Part shown: positions 6,751 to 14,609 of the stretch, piece after piece | Layout of the letters: each line of letters starts with the position of its first letter | How positions within the stretch are numbered: position 1 is the stretch's first letter | From: Bruticola sp004554425 | GTDB taxonomy: Bacteria > Vulcanimicrobiota > Xenobia > Xenobiales > Xenobiaceae | Direction: 5' to 3' | Length of the DNA: 23,909 nucleotides | NCBI GenBank assembly: GCA_958366945.1 | Contig: CATXCY010000040.1 | Span: 1-23,909 of the forward strand | Made by a program: the position numbers and the translations under genes | The notes under the pieces: model-generated | Seen by the model: only the letters and a program-made list of their open reading frames with translations | Told to the model about the DNA's origin: nothing | The model's database searches: none

Positions 6751-7797
6751 ATGACAATTCCTAAAACTATGCGCGTGGCCATGGCTCACGATTATGATGA
6801 TATTCGCGTAGAGACGATGGAAGTTCCTCAACCCGGTCCAGGTGAAGCCTTAGTTAAAATTCACGCTTTAGGCATATGTATGGGCGACGTGACTCCTTGG
6901 TACGTTCACAAAAAATGTCCCATTGTAATCGGCCACGAACCGACCGGGGAAATTGTCCAGCTAGGCGAAGGGGTTACTAAATTTAAGATCGGTGATCGCG
7001 TTTACATTCACCACCACGCTCCTTGCATGAAATGTCGCCATTGTCAGAATGGTAACTTTGTTATGTGCCAGACTTGGCGCAATTCCAAACTTACTCCAGG
7101 CGGAGCAGCCGAATATTGTTTAGTTCCAGCCAACAATTTAGACAAAGATACACTTGTTTTACCTGATTCTATGTCTTACGCCGAAGGCACCTTAATTGAG
7201 CCTTTGGCTTGTGTAGTTAGAGCTTACAAACGCGCCCGCTTAATTCCAGGCGATACGGTAGCTATTATGGGATTGGGCGTTATGGGCCAAATGATGGCTG
7301 TTTTGGCTAAATATATGGGAGCTTCAAAGATTATTGCTTCCGACAAAGTTCCTTTCCGCATGGAACACGGCTTAAAACTTGGTGTAGATCGTGTAGTTGA
7401 TTACACCAAAGAATCATTCCCAGAAGCTGTTTTTTCTGAAACAGATAATAAAGGGGCTGACATTGTCATGGTTTGCCCCACCTACCCAGAAGCTATGCAA
7501 GAAGGCGTACAGTGTGCTGGCCGTTCTTCTAGAGTGTTACTCTTTATGGGCCCCAAACCAGGCACTATGCTCTCTGTAGATATGAACAAAATTTATTTTG
7601 ACGAGATCGATCTTATTTCCAGCTATTCTTGTGGCCCTACCGAAACAAGAGAGGCTCGTTGGTTAATAAATCACGGCGTATCTACTGCAGAACAAATGAT
7701 CACTCATCATTTTCCTTTGGAAAAGATCAACGATGCCGTAGCTCTGTCACGCCAAGCCCAAAACTCGCTGAAAATTATCATCGACATCAACGAATAA
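6751..7797 (+). CDS. Zinc-dependent medium-chain alcohol/polyol dehydrogenase
   Basis: 348 residues, a normal length for the family. Catalytic zinc ligands are visible as C43 (GICMGD) and H62-E63 (GHEPTGEIV). The structural zinc site is the four-cysteine set C92, C95, C98 and C106 (PCMKCRHCQNGNFVMC). The coenzyme domain has GLGVMGQ (about 175-181), then an Asp after strand 2 (IIASDK), favouring NAD over NADP. By family it oxidises a secondary alcohol of a polyol, sugar alcohol or threonine-like substrate in the cytoplasm. The exact substrate is not readable here. The start is clear: AGGAG 7 nt before ATG. It has its own promoter (6618-6646) and terminator, so it is likely monocistronic. The gene immediately upstream encodes a partial paralogue of its coenzyme domain. 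Confidence 0.87.
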   Translation: MTIPKTMRVAMAHDYDDIRVETMEVPQPGPGEALVKIHALGICMGDVTPWYVHKKCPIVIGHEPTGEIVQLGEGVTKFKIGDRVYIHHHAPCMKCRHCQNGNFVMCQTWRNSKLTPGGAAEYCLVPANNLDKDTLVLPDSMSYAEGTLIEPLACVVRAYKRARLIPGDTVAIMGLGVMGQMMAVLAKYMGASKIIASDKVPFRMEHGLKLGVDRVVDYTKESFPEAVFSETDNKGADIVMVCPTYPEAMQEGVQCAGRSSRVLLFMGPKPGTMLSVDMNKIYFDEIDLISSYSCGPTETREARWLINHGVSTAEQMITHHFPLEKINDAVALSRQAQNSLKIIIDINE

Positions 7798-7815
7798 ACT
7801 TTTTTTCCCAATGTC

Positions 7816-7864
7816 AAAGCAGCTCGCTTTCTTATAAACAGAATAGCGAGCTGCTTTATTTTTT
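7816..7864 (+). terminator. Rho-independent terminator of the dehydrogenase gene
   Basis: A 13-bp perfect stem AAAGCAGCTCGCT (7816-7828) / AGCGAGCTGCTTT (7845-7857), then ATTTTTT. The - strand side has no T run, so it serves only the + strand gene. Confidence 0.85.
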
Positions 7865-7882
7865 CAACTTATTCGCAATAAT

Positions 7883-9859
7883 TTAACGACATGTAGTTTT
7901 AGTATCTTCATTATTGACAACAAAGTGCAAGGAGTAAGGTATTACAATTAAGAGAAAAAGTACTATTCCGTAAGCTGAGGCATTAAATACGTTGCCTTCC
8001 TGAATTTCCATAAAAATGTAGGTAGAAAGTGGGCGCCACTGAGGTGGACAAGTCATTAAAGTAATAGCCACTTCTTGCATACAAGCTATAAAAATAATAA
8101 TTGCTCCGGCAACTATGCCAGATTTAATTAAAGGAGCTGTCACTTTCGTAAAAGTTAAGAGAGATGGTGCCCCCAAAATAGATGAACTCTCCTCCAAATT
8201 GCGATTTATTTGGCTAAAAGAAGCGGTGACAGAGCGAACTCCATAAGGCATACTAGTCAAAATGTAAGCACATACAACCAAAGCGCCAGTTAGATGTAAA
8301 GCTAAAGGCGGCCCATTAAATGTACATATTAAAGCTACGGCAAAAACAACTCCTGGTACGATAAAAGGCAACAAAACGCAAAAGTCCAGTATATGGCGCC
8401 AACGATTGTTGCTTCTAGCAATAAAAGCAGCCGAAACGGTTGCCAAAAGTAACGACCAGAAAAGTCCCGGCAAAGCCAGCATAAACGAATTGGCTAGCGG
8501 AGAATCAGCAGACCAAGAAGCCTTCCATACCTCAGAATAGCGACTCAAAGTGTAAGAGCTGGGCAAAAATTCTATACCCCAAGTGCCGGCGATACTAACT
8601 ATAAATGTTGTAATCACAAAGCATAGCGGTACAGAAAAAATTACGGCACAAAAACTCCAAGCCAACGCACACAACCAAGGATTATCAGAGCGCTGTATTT
8701 TTTTGCTGCCCTTGCCTCCTACAATTTCAAAGTCAACGCGACTCAAGTAATATTTTTGCAAGCCAAGTATGCCCAAAACTGTCAACATCATCAATACGGA
8801 AAGCATACAAGCTCCCCCCCAATAGGTTGATCCTGATAAGTCGCGGTAGGCTTCCACCACAATCATGGGATATTGTAAAGGCATAAGCAAGCTTATAGCT
8901 GAGAAATCGCCAAAAGAACGAACAAACACTAAAAAAGCACCGCTCATAATTCCAGGCATAAGTAAAGGCAAACGCACGGTTGCAAGGGTAAAAAAGCTGT
9001 CGGCTCCCATTGACTGAGCTGCTTCAGTTAAAGAGGTATCAAAATATTCCAAAGTCGCTGCAACAGTAAGCAAAACGAAAGGGAAATACAGAAAAACTTG
9101 CGTCAATCCGGAGGCCCAAACAGATTGCGCTTCAAATGGTAATCCCCACCCCAAGCTAGCTAGAGCTTTAGTTACAACTCCATTTATACCCAAAATATTT
9201 TTTACAGCCAAAGCTCCCAAAAAAGAAGGTAAAGCCAAAGGGACTATGCTGAGAATTTTAAATAGTCTTCTACCAGGTATATTGACTCGCTCTATACAAA
9301 AAGCCGCCGCCGCTCCCATAATACAAGCCATAATTGTCACTGAAGAGCAAAAGCCGAAAGTTTGCAAGAAGCGCTCTTCCCAAGAGCGTCCCGGAGCTAG
9401 CCAATGCATAAAATGCCAAAGTTGTGTACTTTCCGACAGCCAATTTTGCCAAGTTAGCGAAAAAACAGTCAGTAAAGCAGCTACAATCAAGGCGAAATTT
9501 AAGTTCAGAAAATGTCCAATTTTATCGGATAATTTGACAGATATTAAACTTATTAAGCTACGTCCAGCCAGAGCTACAAGCAAAACTAAAGCTGTACAAC
9601 CTGGTACTAAGCCGACAGTATTAACTAAGCCTTGGCTATACCGCTTGGTATCTAGCAATTCTCCATAATACTGAAAGGTAAAATTGTGACTAAGTTCTTG
9701 CCAAATAGCTAAGCCATGCCCTTTGACAAGATATTCTAAAATAGGAATAGGCTCACCAGTAAAGCTAGTTAAACACAAAACAGCAATAGGAACTATAATA
9801 AATAGAGCCACAAACGAGCCAACTACTGAGCCGACTGTCCACTTTAAAAGACGGGCCAA
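7883..9859 (-). CDS. Fused ABC transporter permease, iron(III)/FbpB-like
   Basis: 658 residues, two BPD-type inner-membrane permease domains fused in one chain. Each half has about six membrane helices and an EAA loop for ATPase contact: EAAQSMGADSFFTLATVRLP (279-298) and EESSSILGAPSLLTFTKVTAP (556-576). This fused arrangement is typical of iron(III), thiamine and 2-aminoethylphosphonate importers; the sequence resembles the FbpB/AfuB group most. A hydrophobic insert (about 85-165) between the first helix and the core makes it longer than the usual 550 or so. The start is TTG; the only Shine-Dalgarno (GAGGAG) is 13 nt upstream and no in-frame ATG exists nearby. No ATPase or solute-binding protein is beside it, so partners must be encoded elsewhere. 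A weak hairpin terminator separates it from the EamA genes upstream. Confidence 0.85.
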   Translation of the reverse strand: MARLLKWTVGSVVGSFVALFIIVPIAVLCLTSFTGEPIPILEYLVKGHGLAIWQELSHNFTFQYYGELLDTKRYSQGLVNTVGLVPGCTALVLLVALAGRSLISLISVKLSDKIGHFLNLNFALIVAALLTVFSLTWQNWLSESTQLWHFMHWLAPGRSWEERFLQTFGFCSSVTIMACIMGAAAAFCIERVNIPGRRLFKILSIVPLALPSFLGALAVKNILGINGVVTKALASLGWGLPFEAQSVWASGLTQVFLYFPFVLLTVAATLEYFDTSLTEAAQSMGADSFFTLATVRLPLLMPGIMSGAFLVFVRSFGDFSAISLLMPLQYPMIVVEAYRDLSGSTYWGGACMLSVLMMLTVLGILGLQKYYLSRVDFEIVGGKGSKKIQRSDNPWLCALAWSFCAVIFSVPLCFVITTFIVSIAGTWGIEFLPSSYTLSRYSEVWKASWSADSPLANSFMLALPGLFWSLLLATVSAAFIARSNNRWRHILDFCVLLPFIVPGVVFAVALICTFNGPPLALHLTGALVVCAYILTSMPYGVRSVTASFSQINRNLEESSSILGAPSLLTFTKVTAPLIKSGIVAGAIIIFIACMQEVAITLMTCPPQWRPLSTYIFMEIQEGNVFNASAYGIVLFLLIVIPYSLHFVVNNEDTKTTCR

Positions 9860-10186
9860 TTTTGATATACGTCTCCTCTAAAATTAAGGCCGCCCCCCAT
9901 TTTATAGAAAATAATTCTTGAGGCTTGCGCTTTCCCAGTAATTTATTCTGGATCCTCCGTTTTGTGGGTATAACTTAAGCACTATTTGCTTATTTTTTTA
10001 AGGGAATTAAGTAGCAATTGGCCCTAATGCACATTTCCATTAAAATTTTATCACGAGTGCCCTTGCAACTATTTTTTTTATCACTAATACATACCAATTC
10101 CCACATTAAATTTTGCCAATACATTAACTAAAAGGGCAACCTTTGTCACGAAAGACTGCCCCTTGGAAAGCGTTCATCCGTAAAAG
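9860..10186. other. Intergenic region upstream of the ABC permease
   Basis: 327 nt, A/T-rich, no gene seen. It holds the EamA-side hairpin terminator (10126-10164). On the - strand a TATAAA hexamer near 9902-9907 could be a -10 for the permease gene, but no good -35 accompanies it. Confidence 0.5.
10126..10164 (-). terminator. Weak hairpin terminator after the EamA genes
   Basis: On the - strand AAGGGGCA ... TGCCCTTTT forms a stem with one bulge, with CTTT/AAAG pairing inside, followed by a short T tract. It lies about 20 nt past the stop of the EamA C-terminal half. Confidence 0.45.
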
Positions 10187-10732
10187 CTAAGCACTTTGCT
10201 GCTTTACTTTAGTAGCAATTTTGTTCTCTTCTCCGTCCTTAGGTATATTTCGACGTTGTACCTTAGCTAAAGGTATACCGGCAAAAACACAAATTACACC
10301 TAACCATTGTATCCACGAGAGAGGATCAGACAAAATAAGAGCTGCTGCTACAATCACTAACGGCCTTTGTAAGAGATTGAATATCGACATATTAATTGAG
10401 CCAACTAATTTTATAGCCCACAGAAAAGCTACATTGGCCGCTGCTGCCGCTAGTCCAATCCAAATGCCAATGGAAAGTGACTCTTTGGGAAAAGGCTCTT
10501 GAAATGGCCAAATAAATAAAACAGCCACCAAAGCATTGATCCAAAAAATCCAAGTTGAAATTAGGGCAGGAGCGAAATCTTTGGTCAACAACTCCATGCG
10601 CACCCTGTACACAGTAGAACTAATTACAGCTCCAATTATGGCCAAATAACCTATCCAACTGCGTGAGAAAGTAGCTGAAGTGTTACTAAAAATATCCATA
10701 GTTAGCAATACACCAGCAAAGGGCGAATCCAA
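10187..10732 (-). CDS. EamA/DMT-family transporter, C-terminal half (frameshifted gene)
   Basis: 181 codons. The sequence gives the second EamA repeat of a 10-helix drug/metabolite transporter: the end of helix 5 (FAGVLLTMDIF), then helices in WIGYLAIIGAVISSTVYRV, LISTWIFWINALVAVLFIW, IGIWIGLAAAAANVAFLWAI, NMSIFNLLQRPLVIVAAALI and WIQWLGVICVFAGIPLAKV. It overlaps the N-terminal half by 47 nt in the +1 frame, so together they equal one transporter of about 300 residues. The apparent start is TTG at 10732 with a GGAG-like site 8 nt upstream inside the first half, so separate initiation cannot be excluded. The break falls inside helix 5, which argues for a frameshift mutation or sequencing error rather than two natural proteins. 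Confidence 0.7.
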   Translation of the reverse strand: MDSPFAGVLLTMDIFSNTSATFSRSWIGYLAIIGAVISSTVYRVRMELLTKDFAPALISTWIFWINALVAVLFIWPFQEPFPKESLSIGIWIGLAAAAANVAFLWAIKLVGSINMSIFNLLQRPLVIVAAALILSDPLSWIQWLGVICVFAGIPLAKVQRRNIPKDGEENKIATKVKQQSA

Positions 10733-11090
10733 CCCAAAATCTCCAAGTTAAAATATCGCGACCTAAAGCCCAATTAGCCATAGCCACAATAGCCGGAATA
10801 GTAGTTACAATAGTTATAACTTCAACAGCAGAAATATACTTCAAAGCGTAAAGTGTGAGCCCATTAGTTATCAATAACAAAATGCTGACGCAACCTATGC
10901 GCAAAGCATCAGTGTAGCGTACCAAGCGAAAATGCCTAGTCATAGGTAAAATAACTAACGCAGCCACCACATTTTTTAGTACTAAGAGATGTAAAGGCGT
11001 AACAGCGCCTCTGTAGCCCAATTTGACTAAGATAGGCTCAATTGAAGCAGCTAAAAGAGCTAAAAGCACACATATAGCACTGCCGTTCAT
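10686..11090 (-). CDS. EamA/DMT-family transporter, N-terminal half (frameshifted gene)
   Basis: 134 codons covering helices 1-4 and most of helix 5 of an EamA-family exporter (first repeat: ICVLLALLAASIEPILVKLG, HLLVLKNVVAALVILPM, IGCVSILLLITNGLTLYAL, VEVITIVTTIPAIVAMANW). The frame ends early with CWCIANYGYF and a stop, while the true continuation FAGVLLTMDIF lies in the overlapping +1 frame. The ATG follows the stop of the opine dehydrogenase-like gene with one base between, so the two are an operon and the transporter probably handles that enzyme's product. DMT proteins of this type export amino acids, nucleosides and, in Pseudomonas, the metallophore pseudopaline (CntI). Confidence 0.7.
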   Translation of the reverse strand: MNGSAICVLLALLAASIEPILVKLGYRGAVTPLHLLVLKNVVAALVILPMTRHFRLVRYTDALRIGCVSILLLITNGLTLYALKYISAVEVITIVTTIPAIVAMANWALGRDILTWRFWVGFALCWCIANYGYF

Positions 11091-11091
11091 A

Positions 11092-12195
11092 CTAAGAAAT
11101 CCATTTTTTTAATTCAGAATAAGAGAGTTTTGACCAGCCTAATTTATCTAAAGTACGCCCTGTTTGTAAAAAATTTTCTCCAGTTAAAACTTGAGCGATA
11201 TAAACAATGGCGTCAGCGATAGGAGTCTCTACTCCAGCCAACTTAGCTAAATAATGCATAGGTACTAGCGTTGAGCAAACATCTTCGCGTAAGTAGCGAT
11301 GATTAAGCTTATCTGGCGCTACGCTGGTCTTATAATTGGATACAGTTTGCATAGCTTTAAGCAAAGAATGGCCTTCTAAATCGCACCCATAATAATTGTC
11401 AAGCCATTCTTCAGCTGGAAGTAATTTAGTGGTGTAAGCTTCAGCTACAGCTTGAAACTCTTTTTCTAAAGCCAGCATAAGCTTTACAGTATGCTCAGTA
11501 AAGCCTTCGCAATAAAAGAGGAAATGTTCCGCTCGATCTACCCTATTCATGTTAGCTATCATAGTTAGTGGATGAGCTAAAGCGCCAAAATCTGTAAGGC
11601 CACGCTGAATAACATTGTCAGCTGGTTCAAGACCAGGGAAGAGATCTTGCATTAAAGGCAAAATCTTCTCTAAATTGCGACGCTGTGGAGTACAAACCAA
11701 GTTCCAACTTTTTATACCACGCACCCAAATTTTGCCGTCCGGTTGCAAACGAGAAGCAAAAAGTGCATCCGTCTCCACGACAGTAACTTTATCTTTAAGG
11801 TCAGGATTATGCTCCCAAAGCGTATGCTCAAATTTAACTGAAGCAGCCAATTTAGAGGAAAAGACTACAACTATCTGGCCAGGCTTCAGGTAAGGAGTTA
11901 ACTTGGCAGCAATATCTCGATAGGCAGTAGTCACCGTAGCCACAAAAATTATTTGACAATTAGCAATAGATTCTTCTAAATCTGAGCTTACTGAATAGAG
12001 GCAGAAGTCCCCTTCCAATTTACCATAAGCTTCTATATGATGCCCTTTAACAACACAAGGACACAAATGGCTTAAATTGCGCACCCACATATGCACAGAA
12101 CAGCCTAATTTAGAAAGATAACACGAGAGAGAATGAGCACAATTGCCGCCGCCTAAAACAGCGACTGATAATTTTTCGTATAACAAAGAAGTCAC
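11092..12195 (-). CDS. Opine dehydrogenase-like NAD(P)-dependent oxidoreductase (octopine/nopaline DH family)
   Basis: 367 residues. N-terminal Rossmann domain with VAVLGGGNCAHSL (11-23; GxGxxA type) and IIFVATVTTAYRDIAAKL near 82-99. The C-terminal helical domain carries the family hallmarks: AHPLTMIANMNRV (207-219, the HP motif region holding the family's catalytic His), FYCEGFTEH, NHRYLREDV (298-306) and GRTLDKLGW (346-354). Enzymes of this family reductively condense an amino acid with a 2-oxo acid using NAD(P)H. The substrate pair is not readable. It starts with GTG at 12195 and lacks a clear Shine-Dalgarno. A promoter (12241-12270) places the transcript start about 39 nt upstream. First gene of an operon with the EamA exporter. 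Confidence 0.82.
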   Translation of the reverse strand: MTSLLYEKLSVAVLGGGNCAHSLSCYLSKLGCSVHMWVRNLSHLCPCVVKGHHIEAYGKLEGDFCLYSVSSDLEESIANCQIIFVATVTTAYRDIAAKLTPYLKPGQIVVVFSSKLAASVKFEHTLWEHNPDLKDKVTVVETDALFASRLQPDGKIWVRGIKSWNLVCTPQRRNLEKILPLMQDLFPGLEPADNVIQRGLTDFGALAHPLTMIANMNRVDRAEHFLFYCEGFTEHTVKLMLALEKEFQAVAEAYTTKLLPAEEWLDNYYGCDLEGHSLLKAMQTVSNYKTSVAPDKLNHRYLREDVCSTLVPMHYLAKLAGVETPIADAIVYIAQVLTGENFLQTGRTLDKLGWSKLSYSELKKWIS

Positions 12196-12498
12196 CCGGT
12201 ACTAGGTGAATAGATAAAGGCACATACCATCGGCGTGCTAGTTATAGAAAAAACTATTTTTCCTATTCAAGAGCTTTAGAAAAATATCTATTGTTGACAA
12301 TACTAAAGCAAAAATTACGCACATATATTGGGGCTACTTTTGCGAAAATAAAATCTAAATAAAGGTTTTTATACTCAGTTAAGTTGAAGGCTCTTCAACG
12401 CAATTATCTAAAACGCACAGGGAAAGATAAATAAAAGCGTGTTTTTTTCGAGCGAGCTTTCAACTCTTTTATGTGCATTCTAAAAAGGAGAGTGTATC
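12196..12498. other. Divergent intergenic region with a palindrome near the stalk-protein start
   Basis: 303 nt between divergent genes. Besides the - strand promoter it holds a + strand TATACT (12370-12375) and, immediately after the start it would give, a perfect inverted repeat GTTGAAG-GCT-CTTCAAC (12383-12399). That repeat could be an operator or a 5' mRNA hairpin. AGGAG at 12486-12490 serves the GTG at 12499 (8 nt). A TTGACA at 12294-12299 has no good -10 partner. Confidence 0.5.
12241..12270 (-). promoter_or_regulatory. Promoter of the opine dehydrogenase-EamA operon
   Basis: On the - strand TTGAAT (12265-12270), an 18-nt spacer and TATAAC (12241-12246; 5 of 6 to consensus). Predicted transcript start near 12234. 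Confidence 0.5.
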
Positions 12499-13899
12499 GT
12501 GCTTAAACGTAATAGCAATTTTGTAAAAAGTTTAGCTGTCGTTTTGGCTGTTTTAGGCGCTTTTTTAACCCTAAGCATCAGCAGTCGCGCAGCTTCGCCT
12601 TCTATCAAAGTTTTGGTAGATAATAAACAATTATCTCAATCCGGCGTTATGCTTAATGGAGCCACTTTGGTTCCTATGCGTGCCATCTTCGAAGCCTTGG
12701 GCGCCGAAGTAAAATGGGAAGGCGCCACCCGTACAGTTACCGCTACCAAAGGCTCTACCGAAATTCGTCTCAGCTTAGGCAAAACCGATGCTTATATTAA
12801 CGGCGCTTTAAAAGTGCTTTCTACTCCAGCTGCTTCTGTAGACGGCACCACTATGGTTCCTCTCCGCTTTATCGGCGAAGCTTTAGGTGCTGAAGTAAAA
12901 TGGGAAGGCGCTTCCAAAACTGTTTATGTAAACAGCAAAGGTGCTTCTTCTGGCGATTTGGCTATTGAAGAGCTGATAATAAGCCCTCGTCGCGTTTTAC
13001 GCACCGGTGATACCCTTACTGTACAAATGCGCGGCGAAGCCGGTTGCAAAGCCACTTTTGATATTGTCGGCTTCAAAACCGATATTCCTATGCACGAAGA
13101 CAAAGAGGGCGTTTACTCCGGTTCTTTAACTGTCCTCAAAAACATGAAAGTCTCCGACGCTGTTTTAGTCGGTCGCTTAGCTAAAGATGGCAAAGATGGC
13201 TCCAAAGAGGCTGCTCAAACTATTACAATCAACAGTAAATCTTCCGCTTCTTCTTCCTCTACTGTCAACGTAGCTAACGATCCTAAATTAAACAAATTCT
13301 TCACTGCTATCAATCCGGCTCCCAACGCGTCTGTGCGTCGCGCCAATTCCGTAAAAGTAGAATTTATCAATAAAATTAGCGAAGGTTCTATCCGTCTCTT
13401 CTTAGATGACAACGAAGTAACTGGCTCTTGCGATTACGATACTAAAGCCATTAGCTATGTCCCCGAAAGCAGTTTTGCTGCAGGCAAACACAGCGCCAAA
13501 GTTTTAGGTGTAGATAACGAAGGTCAAAAAATCGATTATTCTTGGACTTTTACTTGTGGTAAGAAAGCTGCTGCCAGCTCTACTTCCCAAAATTACACTA
13601 TAAAACTTAGCGTTCCTGAAGCCAACGAAAAAGTAGGAACTACTTTGCATTTGGTAGGAACTACCGCTCCTAAAGCCACCGTTAAATTTGAAATTGTCGG
13701 TAAAGCTTCTGTAATGAACCTCATTACCATTAAAGGTAAGGCTATAAATGTAGAAACTATCGCCGATTCTCAAGGCGCTTTTGATACCAAAGTAGATCTT
13801 TCTTCTATGCGTTCAGGTATGACTATCACCATTAACGGTGAAGCCTACCTCGATGGCGAGAAAGTAGCTGACATTAACCGCACCGTAACTCGCGACTAA
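12499..13899 (+). CDS. Secreted protein with two copper-amine-oxidase-type stalk domains and Ig-like repeats
   Basis: 466 residues. Signal peptide 1-about 31 (KSLAVVLAVLGAFLTLSISSRA). Two stalk domain (Cu_amine_oxidN1-type) repeats follow, seen as ATLVPMRAIFEALGAEVKWE (55-74) and TTMVPLRFIGEALGAEVKWE (117-136). The rest is beta-rich: about 155-245, 262-355 (NPAPNASVRRANSVKVEF to DYSWTFTC) and 362-466 resemble bacterial Ig-like modules, separated by Ser-rich linkers. The stalk domain is a wall or surface-attachment module; no catalytic domain of an amine oxidase is present. Start is GTG with AGGAG 8 nt upstream. Monocistronic, with its own terminator. Probable role is cell-surface structure or binding; ligand unknown. 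Confidence 0.82.
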   Translation: MLKRNSNFVKSLAVVLAVLGAFLTLSISSRAASPSIKVLVDNKQLSQSGVMLNGATLVPMRAIFEALGAEVKWEGATRTVTATKGSTEIRLSLGKTDAYINGALKVLSTPAASVDGTTMVPLRFIGEALGAEVKWEGASKTVYVNSKGASSGDLAIEELIISPRRVLRTGDTLTVQMRGEAGCKATFDIVGFKTDIPMHEDKEGVYSGSLTVLKNMKVSDAVLVGRLAKDGKDGSKEAAQTITINSKSSASSSSTVNVANDPKLNKFFTAINPAPNASVRRANSVKVEFINKISEGSIRLFLDDNEVTGSCDYDTKAISYVPESSFAAGKHSAKVLGVDNEGQKIDYSWTFTCGKKAAASSTSQNYTIKLSVPEANEKVGTTLHLVGTTAPKATVKFEIVGKASVMNLITIKGKAINVETIADSQGAFDTKVDLSSMRSGMTITINGEAYLDGEKVADINRTVTRD

Positions 13900-13922
13900 T
13901 TTTTAGTTGTCTAACTAAAGCA

Positions 13923-13971
13923 AAAGCTCCCCGCTTTTACCTTACCAGTTTAAGCGTGGGAGCTTTGTTTT
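13923..13971 (+). terminator. Rho-independent terminator of the stalk-protein gene
   Basis: AAAGCTCCCCGCTT (13923-13936) pairs with AAGCGTGGGAGCTTT (13952-13966) with one bulge, followed by GTTTTA. Confidence 0.75.
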
Positions 13972-14609
13972 ATACTGATTTTCTACACAATTTGCTGAGC
14001 CAAAAGCGAGGCTGCTCGTTCACAATATCGGTAGTTTTTACCACAATTTCAGGTTGAATGTTATAAGAATGACGAAAACAATTTTTGCTATTATTGTACA
14101 TATTGGCAACCCCTTTGTGAAAAGTTTTGGAATGATCACCAGACTGACGATTATTTGAGATAAGTTGGCAAAAGTAGGCAAATTTACCAGCGATTAGGAA
14201 AATACGCAACCAACGACAGACGAATACAAGAAATACCAACTCACAAACATGTACAGAGTGGTCGTAAAACGCCAAGTGGCGATAAACAGTGTTCGCCTTA
14301 AATTAGGGGAAGTTCTCCCCTGCACTCGTCACTATAAACCAATCATTAAGTAATATCAAGACTTTAAGAACGCAAAAACACTTTATTTTTGTAGAGCAAA
14401 AAGCTATCGCAATGCATAATATATGCAATATATACAAAATAATTTTATTATGTAAATAATTAACCTAAGCATTAACTTGGCGCAAAACGTAAAGCACATT
14501 TTCCAACAATCGCAAGGATAAGCAAAAGTTTAGCCAATTATAAAGAAAAGACTAGACTTTTGCCCTATTTGTCGGGATTTATTAAGTAACTATAAGCCAA
14601 GGGGGCGCC
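13972..14609. other. Long intergenic region before the coiled-coil peptidase gene
   Basis: About 640 nt without a supported gene. It holds a small AGGGGA/TCCCCT hairpin (about 14306-14322), a very A/T-rich tract with the inverted repeat TGCATAATATATGCA near 14413-14427 that may contain the promoter, and a leader hairpin AAAAGTTTAG (14524-14533) / CTAGACTTTT (14552-14561) ending in four T residues, which could act as an attenuator. A 101-codon frame on the - strand has a TTG start, no ribosome-binding site and no family features, and is rejected. Confidence 0.5.

Noticed and set aside
9246..9668. A 140-codon + strand frame opposite the ABC permease
   Set aside because: Antisense shadow of a well-supported membrane protein gene; no ribosome-binding site or domain.
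13970..14275. A 101-codon - strand reading frame in the gap after the stalk-protein gene
   Set aside because: TTG start, no ribosome-binding site, no domain or signal features, and it overlaps the terminator of the preceding gene.
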